Assembly: GCA_903899985.1 (NCBI GenBank)
Contig: CAIULL010000137.1
Coordinates: 1 to 46,632, forward strand
Direction of reading: 5' to 3'
Source: an uncultured Schlesneria sp.
GTDB taxonomy: Bacteria; Planctomycetota; Planctomycetia; Planctomycetales; Planctomycetaceae
Length of the DNA: 46,632 nt
Made by a program: the position numbers and the translations under genes. Of the stretch, positions 26,324 to 34,945 are shown piece after piece (positions within the stretch are counted from its first letter, which is position 1; each line of letters starts with the position of its first letter). The notes below the pieces were generated by a model that saw nothing but the letters and a program-made list of their open reading frames with translations, had not been told where the DNA came from and did no database searches.

Positions 26324-27715
26324 TTGACTGTTGCCTCAACACAAAAGTTGCGCGTGTTGTTCGTTGATGACGAACAAGCCATTCGTGACGTGATGAAAAT
26401 AGAACTGCCTCGCATGGGACACGATGTTGTCATGTGCGAGGACGGTTACGCGGCACTTAAGGCGTTGGATAAACAGCCTTTTGATGCTGCGATTGTTGAC
26501 CTTCGGATGCCGGGTCTGAGTGGCTGGGACGTGATTGACCATATCAGAAAAGTCTCGCCGGAAACCGAAATCATTATCAGTACCGGGCACGGGGATATGG
26601 ATGCCGCCATACAAGGCATTCGATCTGGAGCCTACGATTTTCTCCGCAAGCCGTGGAAAATGGCGGAAATTTCCGCCTCACTGAAACGGGTCGCCGAAAA
26701 ACGAACTCTCACTAATAAGACAATCGCTCTGGAAAGCCGGCTGAAGGCCGTTGAGGGTTCGCCCGACCTGATCGGTCACTCGCCACCAATGCTTCGCGTC
26801 AAGAAATTGTGCGAAAAGATTGCTCCTACCGATTCCAGCGTCTTGATTCAGGGTGAAACGGGAACAGGTAAAGAACTGGTCGCCAGACGAATTCACGACC
26901 TCAGTCCTCGTGCATATATGCCGTTCGTGCCAGTCAACTGCGGTGCCCTGGCCGAGCATCTGGTGGAAAGTGAACTCTTCGGACATGGCAAGGGTGCCTA
27001 TACCGGTGCGGAAAAATCCCGTAAAGGTCTGATTGAAGTCGCGAACGGCGGAACACTGTTTCTCGATGAATTCGGCGAACTCGACAAGTCGATGCAGGTC
27101 AAACTGCTGCGGTTTCTCGAATCGGGTGAAGTTCGACGGGTCGGTGAGAACGAAGCGTTCCATGTTGACGTCCGTATTGTCTGTGCGACCAATCGCAACA
27201 TTCAGAAAATGGTGACGGAAGGGACGTTCCGCGAAGACCTTTACTTCCGGATCAATACGTTCGAGATTCCGCTTCCGCCGCTCCGCGAGCGAAAAGATGA
27301 CATTCCAGAACTCGCACGGACCTTGATCGCTCGCTATATGAAACGACGCGATATTCCAGACTCAATCCTGTCTGTCGAGGCCATTGCGATCCTGAAACAA
27401 CACGACTGGCCGGGTAACGTGCGCGAATTGGCGAATGCACTGGAACGGGCCTTGATCATGTCGGACGGAATCACGATCCGGCCGGAAGATCTCCCTTCAC
27501 ACCTGCACCGCTATGCCAATACGGTCAGTATGTCCGCCGAAACAGTCTCGATGCCGACCTCGCCGAAGACGTTGCGAGAAATCGAAATGGACATGATTTA
27601 CAAGGCGCTGGACAAGTTCCAGGGGGACAAGCCGAAAGCCGCCGCCGAACTCGGTATTGCTCTCAAGACGCTTTATAACAAGCTGAATGCCGATCAGCCG
27701 AAGGCTGCTGGTTAG
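26324..27715 (+). CDS. NtrC-family sigma-54-dependent response regulator
   Basis: The protein has 463 residues. The receiver domain (8-120) has LFVDDE, phospho-acceptor D59 in AIVDLRMPG and K109 in FLRKPW. The AAA+ domain (145-380) has Walker A GETGTGKE (177-184), the sigma-54 contact loop GAYTGA (224-229; usually GAFTGA), Walker [10 protein letters not shown] and the arginine region [20 protein letters not shown]. After [16 protein letters not shown] comes a Fis-type helix-turn-helix ([20 protein letters not shown]). It activates sigma-54 promoters when phosphorylated. The start is TTG 26324, with AAGGAGAT seven bases upstream. No histidine kinase is adjacent, so it is an orphan here and its target is unknown. 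Confidence 0.93.
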   Translation: MTVASTQKLRVLFVDDEQAIRDVMKIELPRMGHDVVMCEDGYAALKALDKQPFDAAIVDLRMPGLSGWDVIDHIRKVSPETEIIISTGHGDMDAAIQGIRSGAYDFLRKPWKMAEISASLKRVAEKRTLTNKTIALESRLKAVEGSPDLIGHSPPMLRVKKLCEKIAPTDSSVLIQGETGTGKELVARRIHDLSPRAYMPFVPVNCGALAEHLVESELFGHGKGAYTGAEKSRKGLIEVANGGTLFLDEFGELDKSMQVKLLRFLESGEVRRVGENEAFHVDVRIVCATNRNIQKMVTEGTFREDLYFRINTFEIPLPPLRERKDDIPELARTLIARYMKRRDIPDSILSVEAIAILKQHDWPGNVRELANALERALIMSDGITIRPEDLPSHLHRYANTVSMSAETVSMPTSPKTLREIEMDMIYKALDKFQGDKPKAAAELGIALKTLYNKLNADQPKAAG

Positions 27716-27743
27716 GGTCGTTTCATTTTACGAAACCAGGATC

Positions 27744-27997
27744 CTGTGCCACGGCTTTGGAGTCTTCGGAGAAGCTGTGTCTTCTCGTTCTGACACCCCA
27801 AGAGCACTGCTTGACCCAGAGCGGTCAAGCAGTGGCACAATGCGACGAAGTTGCCGGCGAGCTTCGCGTCACACTTCGGCATCTGGAGTCTGTGCCACTG
27901 CTGTGTAGGTCTTCGGAGAAGCAGTGTCTTTTCGTTCTGACACCAAAGAGCACTGCTTGACCCTGGGCGGTCAAGCAGTGGCACAATGCGACGAAGT
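27744..27997. repeat. Two direct copies of a 108-bp repeat, each with a hairpin
   Basis: Unit A (27744-27851) and unit B (27890-27997) are very similar. Both share gtcttcggagaagc, cgttctgacacc, a 12-bp perfect stem cactgcttgacc…ggtcaagcagtg (27805-27816/27823-27834 and 27951-27962/27969-27980) and the end ggcacaatgcgacgaagt. The 38-base spacer is unrelated. They fill the gap between the converging NtrC-type and ispD genes and could act as terminators, but no T-run follows the stems. Confidence 0.75.
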
Positions 27998-28009
27998 CCT
28001 GGCTCAAGG

Positions 28010-28741
28010 TTATTCACGCTCATCCGCAAACGGATGCAGGAAACCGGGAAGTTTTTCTTTCGGGAGTGCATCGAGCAGATGTTCTGCCACTCGAAAGTCA
28101 TCCATCGTCGTGATCTTCAGATTGAATGGCGAGCCGGTGACGATTTTCACCGTCGCTCCGATTCGTTCGACCAGTTCCGCTTCGTCGGTTGGCTGATAGT
28201 GATCCCGACGCGCGTAGGCGTCGAGAAGTAACTGGCGTCGAAACACCTGCGGTGTCTGTGCCTCCCACAGATTCTTTCGTGATACGGTTTCTTCGATCGA
28301 CATGTCGCCATCCACCCGTTTCAAGGTACTTGTTACCGGAGTCGCCAGGATTGCCGCTTCATGCTTCTCGGCGGCATGGAACACCTGGTCGATCCAGTCT
28401 TTCACGATCAGTGGTCGTGCAGCGTCGTGTACCGCCACAAAATCGATATCCGCACGAACGCGGGCGAGAGCGTTCTGAACGGAGTCCGCTCGTTCGGCAC
28501 CTCCTGTCACAACATCAATGTCCATGAAGGCCAGGTTCGGTCGAAATTTCTCTTTGAACCAGTCGAGATCATCCGGTGAGACCACCAGGATTGTCTGCGC
28601 GACATCACTGCGATTGACGAACTGTTCGGCAGTCCGCACCCACACCGGCCTTCCCTTCAATTCGACGAACACTTTTTTTCGTTGCTTGGAGAATCGACTG
28701 CTTTTTCCCGCAGCAGGCAGGATCACGGCAAATTTCGGCAT
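28010..28741 (-). CDS. ispD: 2-C-methyl-D-erythritol 4-phosphate cytidylyltransferase
   Basis: The protein has 243 residues from ATG 28741 (a TTG 30 bases earlier is in frame, but MPKFAVILPAAG is the standard start). IspD joins methylerythritol phosphate to CTP in the non-mevalonate isoprenoid pathway. Motifs: PAAGKSSRFSKQRKKVFVEL (CTP-binding glycine loop and the R/K of the signature), VTGGAERADSVQNAL (the G-x-x-R-x-x-S-V signature), AVHDAARPL (the metal-binding D-x-A-R), ATPVTSTLKRV and EAQTPQVFRRQLL. The C-terminal NLKITTMDDFRVAEHLL is also typical. It is cytoplasmic and essential in most bacteria with this pathway. It stands alone; ispF is not adjacent. Confidence 0.95.
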   Translation of the reverse strand: MPKFAVILPAAGKSSRFSKQRKKVFVELKGRPVWVRTAEQFVNRSDVAQTILVVSPDDLDWFKEKFRPNLAFMDIDVVTGGAERADSVQNALARVRADIDFVAVHDAARPLIVKDWIDQVFHAAEKHEAAILATPVTSTLKRVDGDMSIEETVSRKNLWEAQTPQVFRRQLLLDAYARRDHYQPTDEAELVERIGATVKIVTGSPFNLKITTMDDFRVAEHLLDALPKEKLPGFLHPFADERE

Positions 28742-28958
28742 GGGAGGCTCAACGTTTCTATCAACATTCAACGCATTGGAATTTCAAAATCATGCCGCAT
28801 TTTAAGCGGTACCGGAAAACTCTCAACCACGAATCGAGAATCCCGAATGACTGATGGACGTTGACCAAAGTCCAACGGTATACTGCAGACGACGAAAACT
28901 CGCCCGTCATAAGTTGCCGTTCACACCTTTCTCTCTGTTTGGAAATCGAGGTGCATTC

Positions 28959-29282
28959 ATGGCTCTGTTCGAGATTGAGACCGACGCACACATCATGATC
29001 GCCTGGGCGGAAGACCAGTCCGGTGCCGAAGCGATCACCAAAAGCAACTATCCCGAGGACCACATCAAACGTGTTGCGAGACGGCCTCACGACGTTTGGG
29101 TGATTTCAAAGCGGTTGCTGGGAATCGAAGGAACCGGAGAACCCTGCGATAAGGCTCGCGATTGCCTCAGTCGCTCCCAAGGGGACAAGGTCCACGCGAT
29201 TCGCCTTTATATGCAGGATACCGGAACCGATCTGCATGAGGCTCAGCGAGTCATCGAAACCAACATGTCGCTTGGTTGGTAG
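28959..29282 (+). CDS. Small conserved protein of unknown function
   Basis: This 107-residue soluble protein, MALFEIETDAHIMIAWAEDQ onwards, has no signal peptide or membrane segment and no motif I recognise. The composition is mixed alpha/beta. ATG 28959 is chosen because GAGGT lies at 28949-28953, five bases upstream; residues added by the frame further upstream are basic and unlike the rest. It is divergent from ispD, and the gap contains no other gene. A hairpin follows at 29344-29375. It may be a planctomycete-specific family, but I cannot show that here. Confidence 0.7.
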   Translation: MALFEIETDAHIMIAWAEDQSGAEAITKSNYPEDHIKRVARRPHDVWVISKRLLGIEGTGEPCDKARDCLSRSQGDKVHAIRLYMQDTGTDLHEAQRVIETNMSLGW

Positions 29283-29343
29283 TGAGAATCGGAACTGACA
29301 CACCGGTAAAGACTGCCGACGTCCTCTCGCCATCATGAAAAAA

Positions 29344-29375
29344 GGGCTTACAGGACACCAACGTCCTGTAAGCCC
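29344..29375 (-). terminator. Strong rho-independent terminator
   Basis: gggcttacaggac (29344-29356) and gtcctgtaagccc (29363-29375) form a perfect 13-bp stem with a 6-base loop. On the minus strand the stem is followed by TTTTTT (plus-strand a-run at 29338-29343), so it ends transcription of the TelA-like gene that stops at 29400. On the plus strand it also follows the gene ending at 29282, with a weaker tail, so it may work in both directions. Confidence 0.85.
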
Positions 29376-29399
29376 CTTGTCATTCACGCGCATTGAGCA

Positions 29400-30608
29400 T
29401 CAGTCAAACTTGTTGACAGTTTCCTGGAACTTTCGTTTCCCTTCTTCGACGACTCGGCGAATTTCTTTCGCGCTCTCTTCGCTCTCTTTTCGCAATTCGG
29501 CAATCATCTGGATTGACTCCACCTGATAATCGGAAATCGCGGTGACAAGCTTTTCAACCGACTGAGGGCTGATGGTCGAACCATAGCCGGCCCTGAGTGC
29601 CGCTCGTTCGAGATCGCGTCCCAGTTCGGCGACGTCTTCCAGTCCCTTGTTGACACCTTCCTTCATCGATTCCGTCGCTTTGGTTGCTTCGTTCAACCCT
29701 TGCTGGGACGTATAGACGGTTCCCAGAATCGTGAAGACGTGTTCGTTCGTGGTGAAGAAGGTTACGGATCGGCGATAGACCTGATCTTTGACGTCGTGTG
29801 TCTGCTTCAGTTTCGTCACGAGCGTCTCACCCACGTCGTATCCGACACTCAGATTTTCGGCGACGTCCTTCAGTAACTGATAAGTTCGATCTTCCTGTTC
29901 CCAGGCATGTCGAGCTTCGTCTCGTTTCAATTCCAATTTGGACCTGGCCCCCTGATCCTTAGGATCAGCTGCCGTCACTGCTTCTTGTGCTGCGGTCAGG
30001 TCCTGTTGAGCCTTCATCAGCGTCGGGGCGAACTCATCCAGCACTTCCCTGGCCAGAACTTCCGCCTCTTTCAGAGCGAACCGGAAATCGATGTAAGCGT
30101 CCATGATCGCCAGTTCTCGATCGAGCTGGTTTTTCGTGTCGGCAGCCACATTCTTATAGACTTCGGCAATCTTATCGAATCGAGCACCCGGGGTTCCACG
30201 ACGCAACCGCATCCAAAGATTCTGAGCTTTCTCGGGAAGACTGAACTTACCGTCGTCGAGCTGCCGGATCAGCATTTTTGAGTCTTCGCGGATCGAATCA
30301 AACATTTGCGTGATTTCGAGGTAGCGAGTCCCGATATTGATGCTTTCGACATTGTCGCGTACCAGTTGGTTGAAGGTACTCATTTCCTGGATCGTCTTGG
30401 CGATTGCCAGAATTTTTGGCTCGTCGATGTGCTTGACTTCATCGAGCATTTTGACGAGTTCGGTTGGTTCCTTTGCGGTTGCAACACCAAACTTTTTCAA
30501 TGCACCAACGGCCTTATCCAGATATTGCTGAATCCCCGTTGGCATCACAGGAATCGCGTCCTGGGTCGGCGCTTCGACTAAATCTGCAGAAACCGCTTTC
30601 TTGGCCAT
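29400..30608 (-). CDS. TelA-like (toxic anion resistance family) coiled-coil protein
   Basis: This 402-residue protein, almost entirely alpha-helical and rich in charged residues, has no membrane segment or signal peptide. Helical blocks include LDKAVGALKKFGV, ILAIAKTIQEMSTFNQL and EILAREVLDEFAP-like stretches. The C-terminal third, TNEHVFTILGTVYTSQQGLN then ATKATESMKEG…LEDVAELGRDLE, resembles the end of TelA/KlaA proteins, which are named for tellurite resistance but are more widely linked to envelope stress. The match is by pattern only, so the name is tentative. ATG 30606-30608 gives MAKKAVSADLVEAP; an AAAGGAC lies about 11 bases upstream, and the longer frame to 30698 is not convincing. 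No ter genes are nearby. Confidence 0.6.
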   Translation of the reverse strand: MAKKAVSADLVEAPTQDAIPVMPTGIQQYLDKAVGALKKFGVATAKEPTELVKMLDEVKHIDEPKILAIAKTIQEMSTFNQLVRDNVESINIGTRYLEITQMFDSIREDSKMLIRQLDDGKFSLPEKAQNLWMRLRRGTPGARFDKIAEVYKNVAADTKNQLDRELAIMDAYIDFRFALKEAEVLAREVLDEFAPTLMKAQQDLTAAQEAVTAADPKDQGARSKLELKRDEARHAWEQEDRTYQLLKDVAENLSVGYDVGETLVTKLKQTHDVKDQVYRRSVTFFTTNEHVFTILGTVYTSQQGLNEATKATESMKEGVNKGLEDVAELGRDLERAALRAGYGSTISPQSVEKLVTAISDYQVESIQMIAELRKESEESAKEIRRVVEEGKRKFQETVNKFD

Positions 30609-30819
30609 GATTCGATTTGTCCTTTCGATTTTTAAAAGTTGGCTGCCGTAAGAAACAGGATGGCCGTTGAAATCGAGCGAGCAGTCATCCCCGGACAATC
30701 AATCTATCAATCCTCGAAAATGATCGCGACCGTACACCGTGCAGAGTTCAAGCAATAAGCCAATCCCGATCCGTTTCTCTTCGCGATCAGTCCCAGGCTG
30801 TAAGAAGAGAATCAACCGC

Positions 30820-31203
30820 TCAGGAACCGAATTTGGTGGGGATGAATCGTTCAAAAAGCGGGGGGCCGAGAATCAACAGGCCGACGATCACGGCCGTCAG
30901 ACTCAAGATCAAGACACCTGCAGCAGCGACATCCTTGGCGACTTTTGCCTTTTCGTGCCATTCGGGCGAGAGCAGGTCGACAATCGATTCGACAGTTGTA
31001 TTGATTGTTTCACCCGCAAGCACCGCCCCGATCGTCAGTACAAGAACGCTTAAACGAAGAAAGTCGAGTCCAAGCCAGATCGCCACAACCATCACGAGAA
31101 AACCGACACAGAGATGAATTTTCGCATTCAATTGCGTCTGAATCGTGTAGACCAGTCCTGCCCACGCGTGGGTCATACTGCGCCAGAAACCGGGTTGCTT
31201 CAC
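30820..31203 (-). CDS. dgkA: Diacylglycerol kinase (prokaryotic DgkA type)
   Basis: The protein has 127 residues and starts at GTG 31203, with GAGGGA six bases upstream. It is a three-helix membrane kinase that phosphorylates diacylglycerol or undecaprenol, recycling lipid carriers. The N-terminal amphipathic helix (SMTHAWAGLVYTIQTQLNAK) is followed by membrane helices near 32-48, 52-68 and 95-115. The signature ETINTTVESIVDLL precedes HEKAKVAKDVAAAGVL, the metal/ATP-binding region of the family. Length and order are normal for this enzyme. Whether the substrate is diacylglycerol or undecaprenol cannot be told from the sequence. Confidence 0.93.
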   Translation of the reverse strand: MKQPGFWRSMTHAWAGLVYTIQTQLNAKIHLCVGFLVMVVAIWLGLDFLRLSVLVLTIGAVLAGETINTTVESIVDLLSPEWHEKAKVAKDVAAAGVLILSLTAVIVGLLILGPPLFERFIPTKFGS

Positions 31204-31361
31204 TGTGGTCCCTCAGTCGATTTCAATTGTTTCAATGACATCCCAGAATACTAACTTGTTGACGCAGAAATCGCGTGCGGTAGCCGAATTCTTTTTGGGT
31301 AACTATGATGCCTTTGTAAGCGAAACAATCACCGTCTCTCGATTATGATATTGCACAAAAA

Positions 31362-32483
31362 ATGACAGATAACAGACTGAGACAAATCGAAGAAAAAATC
31401 CAGAATGGCGAACGCGTCACGTTTGACGAAGGGGTGATCCTTGACGAGCAAGCTGACCTGCTGATGCTGGGCCGTCTGGCAAACAAAATCCGCGAACGAA
31501 AAAACGGAAACTTTGCGTACTACAACACCAACGTTCATTTGAATCCGACAAACGTCTGCGTTTATCGCTGCCGCTTCTGTGCTTTTCGTGCCGACCTGAA
31601 AGCCGAGAAAGCGTATATCTTTACGGATGAGATGATCCGTGAGCGAGTCCTTGAGGCCCGCGCGAATGGTGCGACAGAGATTCACGTTGTTGGCGGCCTG
31701 CATCATCAGAAGAAATTTGACTGGTACCTTAACATTGTCAAAGTCCTGCACGAAACCTGCCCCGAAATTCACATTAAGGCCTGGACCGCCGTGGAAATTG
31801 GCTGGTTCAGTTTCATCACCAAAAAGCCGATCGAATGGGTTTTAAAGGAACTGATGGATGCAGGGCTGGGCAGCATGCCAGGGGGGGGTGCCGAAATCTT
31901 CCATCCCGAGATTCGTGATCAGCTTTGTGAGCACAAGGCGGACTCTGTGAACTGGATCGCCGTGCATCGCGCCGCACATCAACTCGGACTTCGGTCGAAT
32001 GCCACGATGTTGTATGGTCACATCGAACAGGCGAAACACAGGATCGACCATCTTTGCCAGTTGCGTGCACTTCAGGATGAAACCCGCGGGTTTCAAACAT
32101 TCATCCCGTTGGCATTTCACCCCGAAAACACGGGACTCGATCAAATCGCCAAACCGACCGGAAACATGGATCTGCGGATGATCGCCTTGTCACGGATCAT
32201 GCTCGACAATTTTGATCACATCAAAGCGTACTGGATCATGCTGGGCGAACAGATTGCCCAGGTTGCATTAGGATTTGGCGCTGACGATATCGATGGGACT
32301 GTGGTCCACGAGATCATTTATCACGATGCAGGGGCCAAGACTCCAGAAGGGCTAAGCGTCGAACACCTTCACCGTTTGATTCGTGAGACAGGGCGCGAAC
32401 CTGTCGAACGCGACACCCTTTATCGTCGAATCATTCGCGACGGTTCGAACTGGACTGTTGGCGAACCTCTGATGGCGGGTTAG
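31362..32483 (+). CDS. mqnE: Aminofutalosine synthase (radical SAM)
   Basis: The protein has 373 residues. MqnE joins S-adenosylmethionine to 3-[(1-carboxyvinyl)oxy]benzoate to form aminofutalosine in the futalosine route to menaquinone. The radical-SAM cluster is C66-x3-C70-x2-C73 in NVCVYRCRFCAF. Other MqnE features are VVGGLHHQKKFDWYLNIVK, the glycine-rich SMPGGGAEIFHPEIR, NATMLYGHIE, and FIPLAFHPENTGL near 245. The start is ATG 31362. The gene is alone: mqnA, mqnB, mqnC and mqnD are not nearby, as expected for dispersed genes of this pathway. It implies menaquinone-based respiration. Confidence 0.95.
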   Translation: MTDNRLRQIEEKIQNGERVTFDEGVILDEQADLLMLGRLANKIRERKNGNFAYYNTNVHLNPTNVCVYRCRFCAFRADLKAEKAYIFTDEMIRERVLEARANGATEIHVVGGLHHQKKFDWYLNIVKVLHETCPEIHIKAWTAVEIGWFSFITKKPIEWVLKELMDAGLGSMPGGGAEIFHPEIRDQLCEHKADSVNWIAVHRAAHQLGLRSNATMLYGHIEQAKHRIDHLCQLRALQDETRGFQTFIPLAFHPENTGLDQIAKPTGNMDLRMIALSRIMLDNFDHIKAYWIMLGEQIAQVALGFGADDIDGTVVHEIIYHDAGAKTPEGLSVEHLHRLIRETGREPVERDTLYRRIIRDGSNWTVGEPLMAG

Positions 32484-32620
32484 ACTTTGAGTGTCTCCTT
32501 TCTTGTGAACGTTCGTTCCAATATTCCATTCCATTAACGGATTCCGGGATTCTTCGGGCAAACGCAAGCTTAAGGATTATCACTCAATCTCTTTTGCAAC
32601 CGCCTCAAGAGGAATCCAAG

Positions 32621-33205
32621 ATGACTGATGCTGAAGGAGTCGCGGACCAGACCCCAACCGATGATCAAGGCCACCCACAGATCGCCAGAATCGCAGCAGC
32701 GATGGAGGCATTAAAAGCCGCTGGCAATAACGGGGCAAACTGGTTTTTCTGGATTGCCGGGCTGTCATTGGTCAATACGGTCATCGCACATGCCGGAGGT
32801 GAATCTCATTTCATCGTTGGCCTGGCCATCACGGCGATTGTGGATGCCATTGCATCGGGAATTGGCAAAACGGAACCAGAAGCCGCGACAACGGTCATGG
32901 TCATCGCGATTGGATTCTCCGTTTTTGTCGCCGTGATGTCGGTCGTCTTTGGCTGGCTGTCCCGCAAGCGAATCCTGTGGATTTTCGGGATCGGCATGTT
33001 CCTGTATCTGCTTGACGGACTTTTGTACCTGCTGATTGGCGATTATTTGAGTGGCGCGTTCCACGGATACGCGTTGTTCTCGATGTTTACCGGGTTCAAT
33101 GCCTATCGGCAGTTGAATAAACTGGAATCGGCGCTCGAGAGCGAAACTGACGTGAAACCTGCCGCGGCAGACGACGAACGCGACGTTGGATTTGAAACCA
33201 CGTAA
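32621..33205 (+). CDS. Integral membrane protein, unknown function
   Basis: The protein has 194 residues from ATG 32621; an AGGAAT ends about 6 bases upstream. A polar N-terminus of about 40 residues is followed by four or five hydrophobic segments, at roughly 41-57, 63-82, 94-113, 118-137 and 141-155, and a polar acidic C-terminal tail of about 35 residues. No catalytic motif is visible. A glycine- and alanine-rich second helix (FIVGLAITAIVDAIASGIG) is notable. It lies between mqnE and a VOC protein gene on the same strand, but neither suggests a job for it. Confidence 0.75.
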   Translation: MTDAEGVADQTPTDDQGHPQIARIAAAMEALKAAGNNGANWFFWIAGLSLVNTVIAHAGGESHFIVGLAITAIVDAIASGIGKTEPEAATTVMVIAIGFSVFVAVMSVVFGWLSRKRILWIFGIGMFLYLLDGLLYLLIGDYLSGAFHGYALFSMFTGFNAYRQLNKLESALESETDVKPAAADDERDVGFETT

Positions 33206-33334
33206 GATTCATTGCATATTCTCGTTCGGAAATGGGTCCAGTTTCCATTTCAAAAGGTGGTTTTCTTATCGATTCCTGTTGTTGTTGACTGCCATTGTTA
33301 TCAGGTTCAATCAATCCGTCGTGAGATCCAACTC

Positions 33335-33748
33335 GTGAGTAGCGCCCCATCAATACGTGTTAAGTCGCTCGACCATGTGACAATTGTCGTTAAAGACCTG
33401 GCGGCGACGCGCAAATTCTACGTCGAGGCACTTGGCATGGACGAAGTCGCTCGTCCCAACTTTCCTTTTGCGGGACAGTGGTTTCAGGCGGGAGCCACCC
33501 TGATCCACACCATTCTGGAATTTGAAGGGTCGGGCCGGGCTGGCTCTGCCGCCTGTGCGAATTCGCGCGGTCATCACTTCGCGTTTCTCGTTGACGATTG
33601 TCATGCCGCGTCACAGCGGATTGCGGAATTAGGAATCGCATTTGTCTCACCGCCAAAAAAGCGACCCGATGGTGCCATTCAGCTTTTCGTGAATGATCCG
33701 GACGGACACCTGATCGAACTTTGTTCGATCGGAAATTCAAACGCTTAA
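33335..33748 (+). CDS. VOC family (glyoxalase/dioxygenase superfamily) protein
   Basis: The protein has 137 residues from GTG 33335. The vicinal-oxygen-chelate fold shows as two beta-alpha-beta-beta-beta halves: KSLDHVTIVVKDLAATRKFY (metal-binding His and the start of half one), then HHFAFLVDDCHAASQRIAEL and GAIQLFVNDPDGHLIELCSI, whose closing E supplies the last metal ligand. It resembles glyoxalase or fosfomycin-resistance-like proteins. The reaction is not predictable. The frame is open to 33212, but residues before 33335 do not fit the fold. A second, unrelated VOC gene lies at 41796. Confidence 0.8.
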   Translation: MSSAPSIRVKSLDHVTIVVKDLAATRKFYVEALGMDEVARPNFPFAGQWFQAGATLIHTILEFEGSGRAGSAACANSRGHHFAFLVDDCHAASQRIAELGIAFVSPPKKRPDGAIQLFVNDPDGHLIELCSIGNSNA

Positions 33749-33786
33749 GTCCAATTTGTCATGGTTTCAGCTAGAAATCGTTTCGC

Positions 33787-34869
33787 ATGGAGCGTCTCCC
33801 CGAATCTCCGAAGTCCAGGTATTCAAAGCCGACAATTGGAGGGATCTTTTCCAGTTCCGACCACGATCGGTTTTGTACCGGCAGGCCCGAGATGGGGTTT
33901 GACGCATTCTTCCCCGAAGTCGTTCGTAACAAGACTCGCAATCTGTACGAAACCGGCATTGATGCGCTGGCTGCGATCCTGGAAGAGCATGCAGGTCCTC
34001 AACGACCAATCACGCTTTGGACGGCCCAGAATTTCTGCCGCGAATCGCTGAATCGATTGTCGATCAAGCTCGGAAATCGAATTCAGTTCCAACCATATCG
34101 TTCGCGAGATGACCTTCTGAAAATTGGGCCGCAAGACGTATTGCTTTATCTGCATTACAATCACTTCGATCCCGCGACGAAGGAAATGATCAACTCGATT
34201 CGCCAGCGAACGGGCGCCGCGATTATTGAAGACTTCGTTCAAGCACCGCTGGACATTGCGAATTTCACCGGTGAATATGCATTGAACAGCCTTCGAAAAC
34301 TCAGCAGCGTTGATGTTGCGGTCGCGTATCAAAACAATCGTCGAGAACCGTCGATCGAGCCAACGCGATATCGAATCCTGCGGAAAGAGGCTGAAAAGGC
34401 CAAGACCGCTTTTCTCCAGAACCCTTCGGAAGAACTCGAACAACTCTTCTTGAAACTGGGCCGCGAATCTGACGAAGCGTTAGCTGTTCCGGAAATTGCT
34501 TCTGCTCACGAGAGTGAAGTTGCACGAGCAAAGGCCTTCGACTTTGGGAATGCTCGGACGATTCGTCGCGAGAACTACGCACATCTGGTCCAGCTCATGT
34601 CAGCGACACTTCCTGAAATCGAAATCCTGCCGGGTGAATATATGTACCTGATGGTCGAGACACCCCAGCGTGATCGCTACCGTGCGGACCTCTTTTCTCA
34701 ACGAGTTTTCCCGGTGATTCATTGGGCTGACTCGGAATGCCCGCACGTCAAATCGCTGCTCAGCTTCCACGTTGACCAACGGTATTCAACAGCCGACATG
34801 GAACGAGTCGTGGCCGTAATGAAAGAGACTCGAGATCAACTTGCGACAACTTTCAAGACGAATGCCTGA
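33787..34869 (+). CDS. DegT/DnrJ/EryC1-like PLP-dependent aminotransferase-fold protein
   Basis: This 360-residue protein looks like a fold-type I PLP enzyme of the sugar aminotransferase kind. AAIIEDFVQAPLD (about 140-152) corresponds to the DegT strand with the PLP-binding Asp, and YALNSLRKLSSVDVAVAY to the strand carrying the PLP lysine (SLRK). The C-terminal small domain ends with LLSFHVDQRYSTADMERVVAVM, typical of the group. The N-terminus, with a SSSDHDRFCTGRPEMGF segment, and the missing usual glycine-rich substrate loop make it atypical. Such enzymes aminate nucleotide-linked sugars, but no sugar pathway is adjacent. ATG 33787 is the first start of the frame. Confidence 0.6.
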   Translation: MERLPESPKSRYSKPTIGGIFSSSDHDRFCTGRPEMGFDAFFPEVVRNKTRNLYETGIDALAAILEEHAGPQRPITLWTAQNFCRESLNRLSIKLGNRIQFQPYRSRDDLLKIGPQDVLLYLHYNHFDPATKEMINSIRQRTGAAIIEDFVQAPLDIANFTGEYALNSLRKLSSVDVAVAYQNNRREPSIEPTRYRILRKEAEKAKTAFLQNPSEELEQLFLKLGRESDEALAVPEIASAHESEVARAKAFDFGNARTIRRENYAHLVQLMSATLPEIEILPGEYMYLMVETPQRDRYRADLFSQRVFPVIHWADSECPHVKSLLSFHVDQRYSTADMERVVAVMKETRDQLATTFKTNA

Positions 34870-34945
34870 GCAGGTTAACGAAGGCAGCGGCCCTGGTGTC
34901 GTTGGACGTTGAGTTGCAGACCCGTGGAAAACAGGTGACTCTATT

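Noticed and set aside
27744-27997. Possible CRISPR array
   Set aside because: Only two units of 108 bp with one spacer and internal hairpins; no cas genes.
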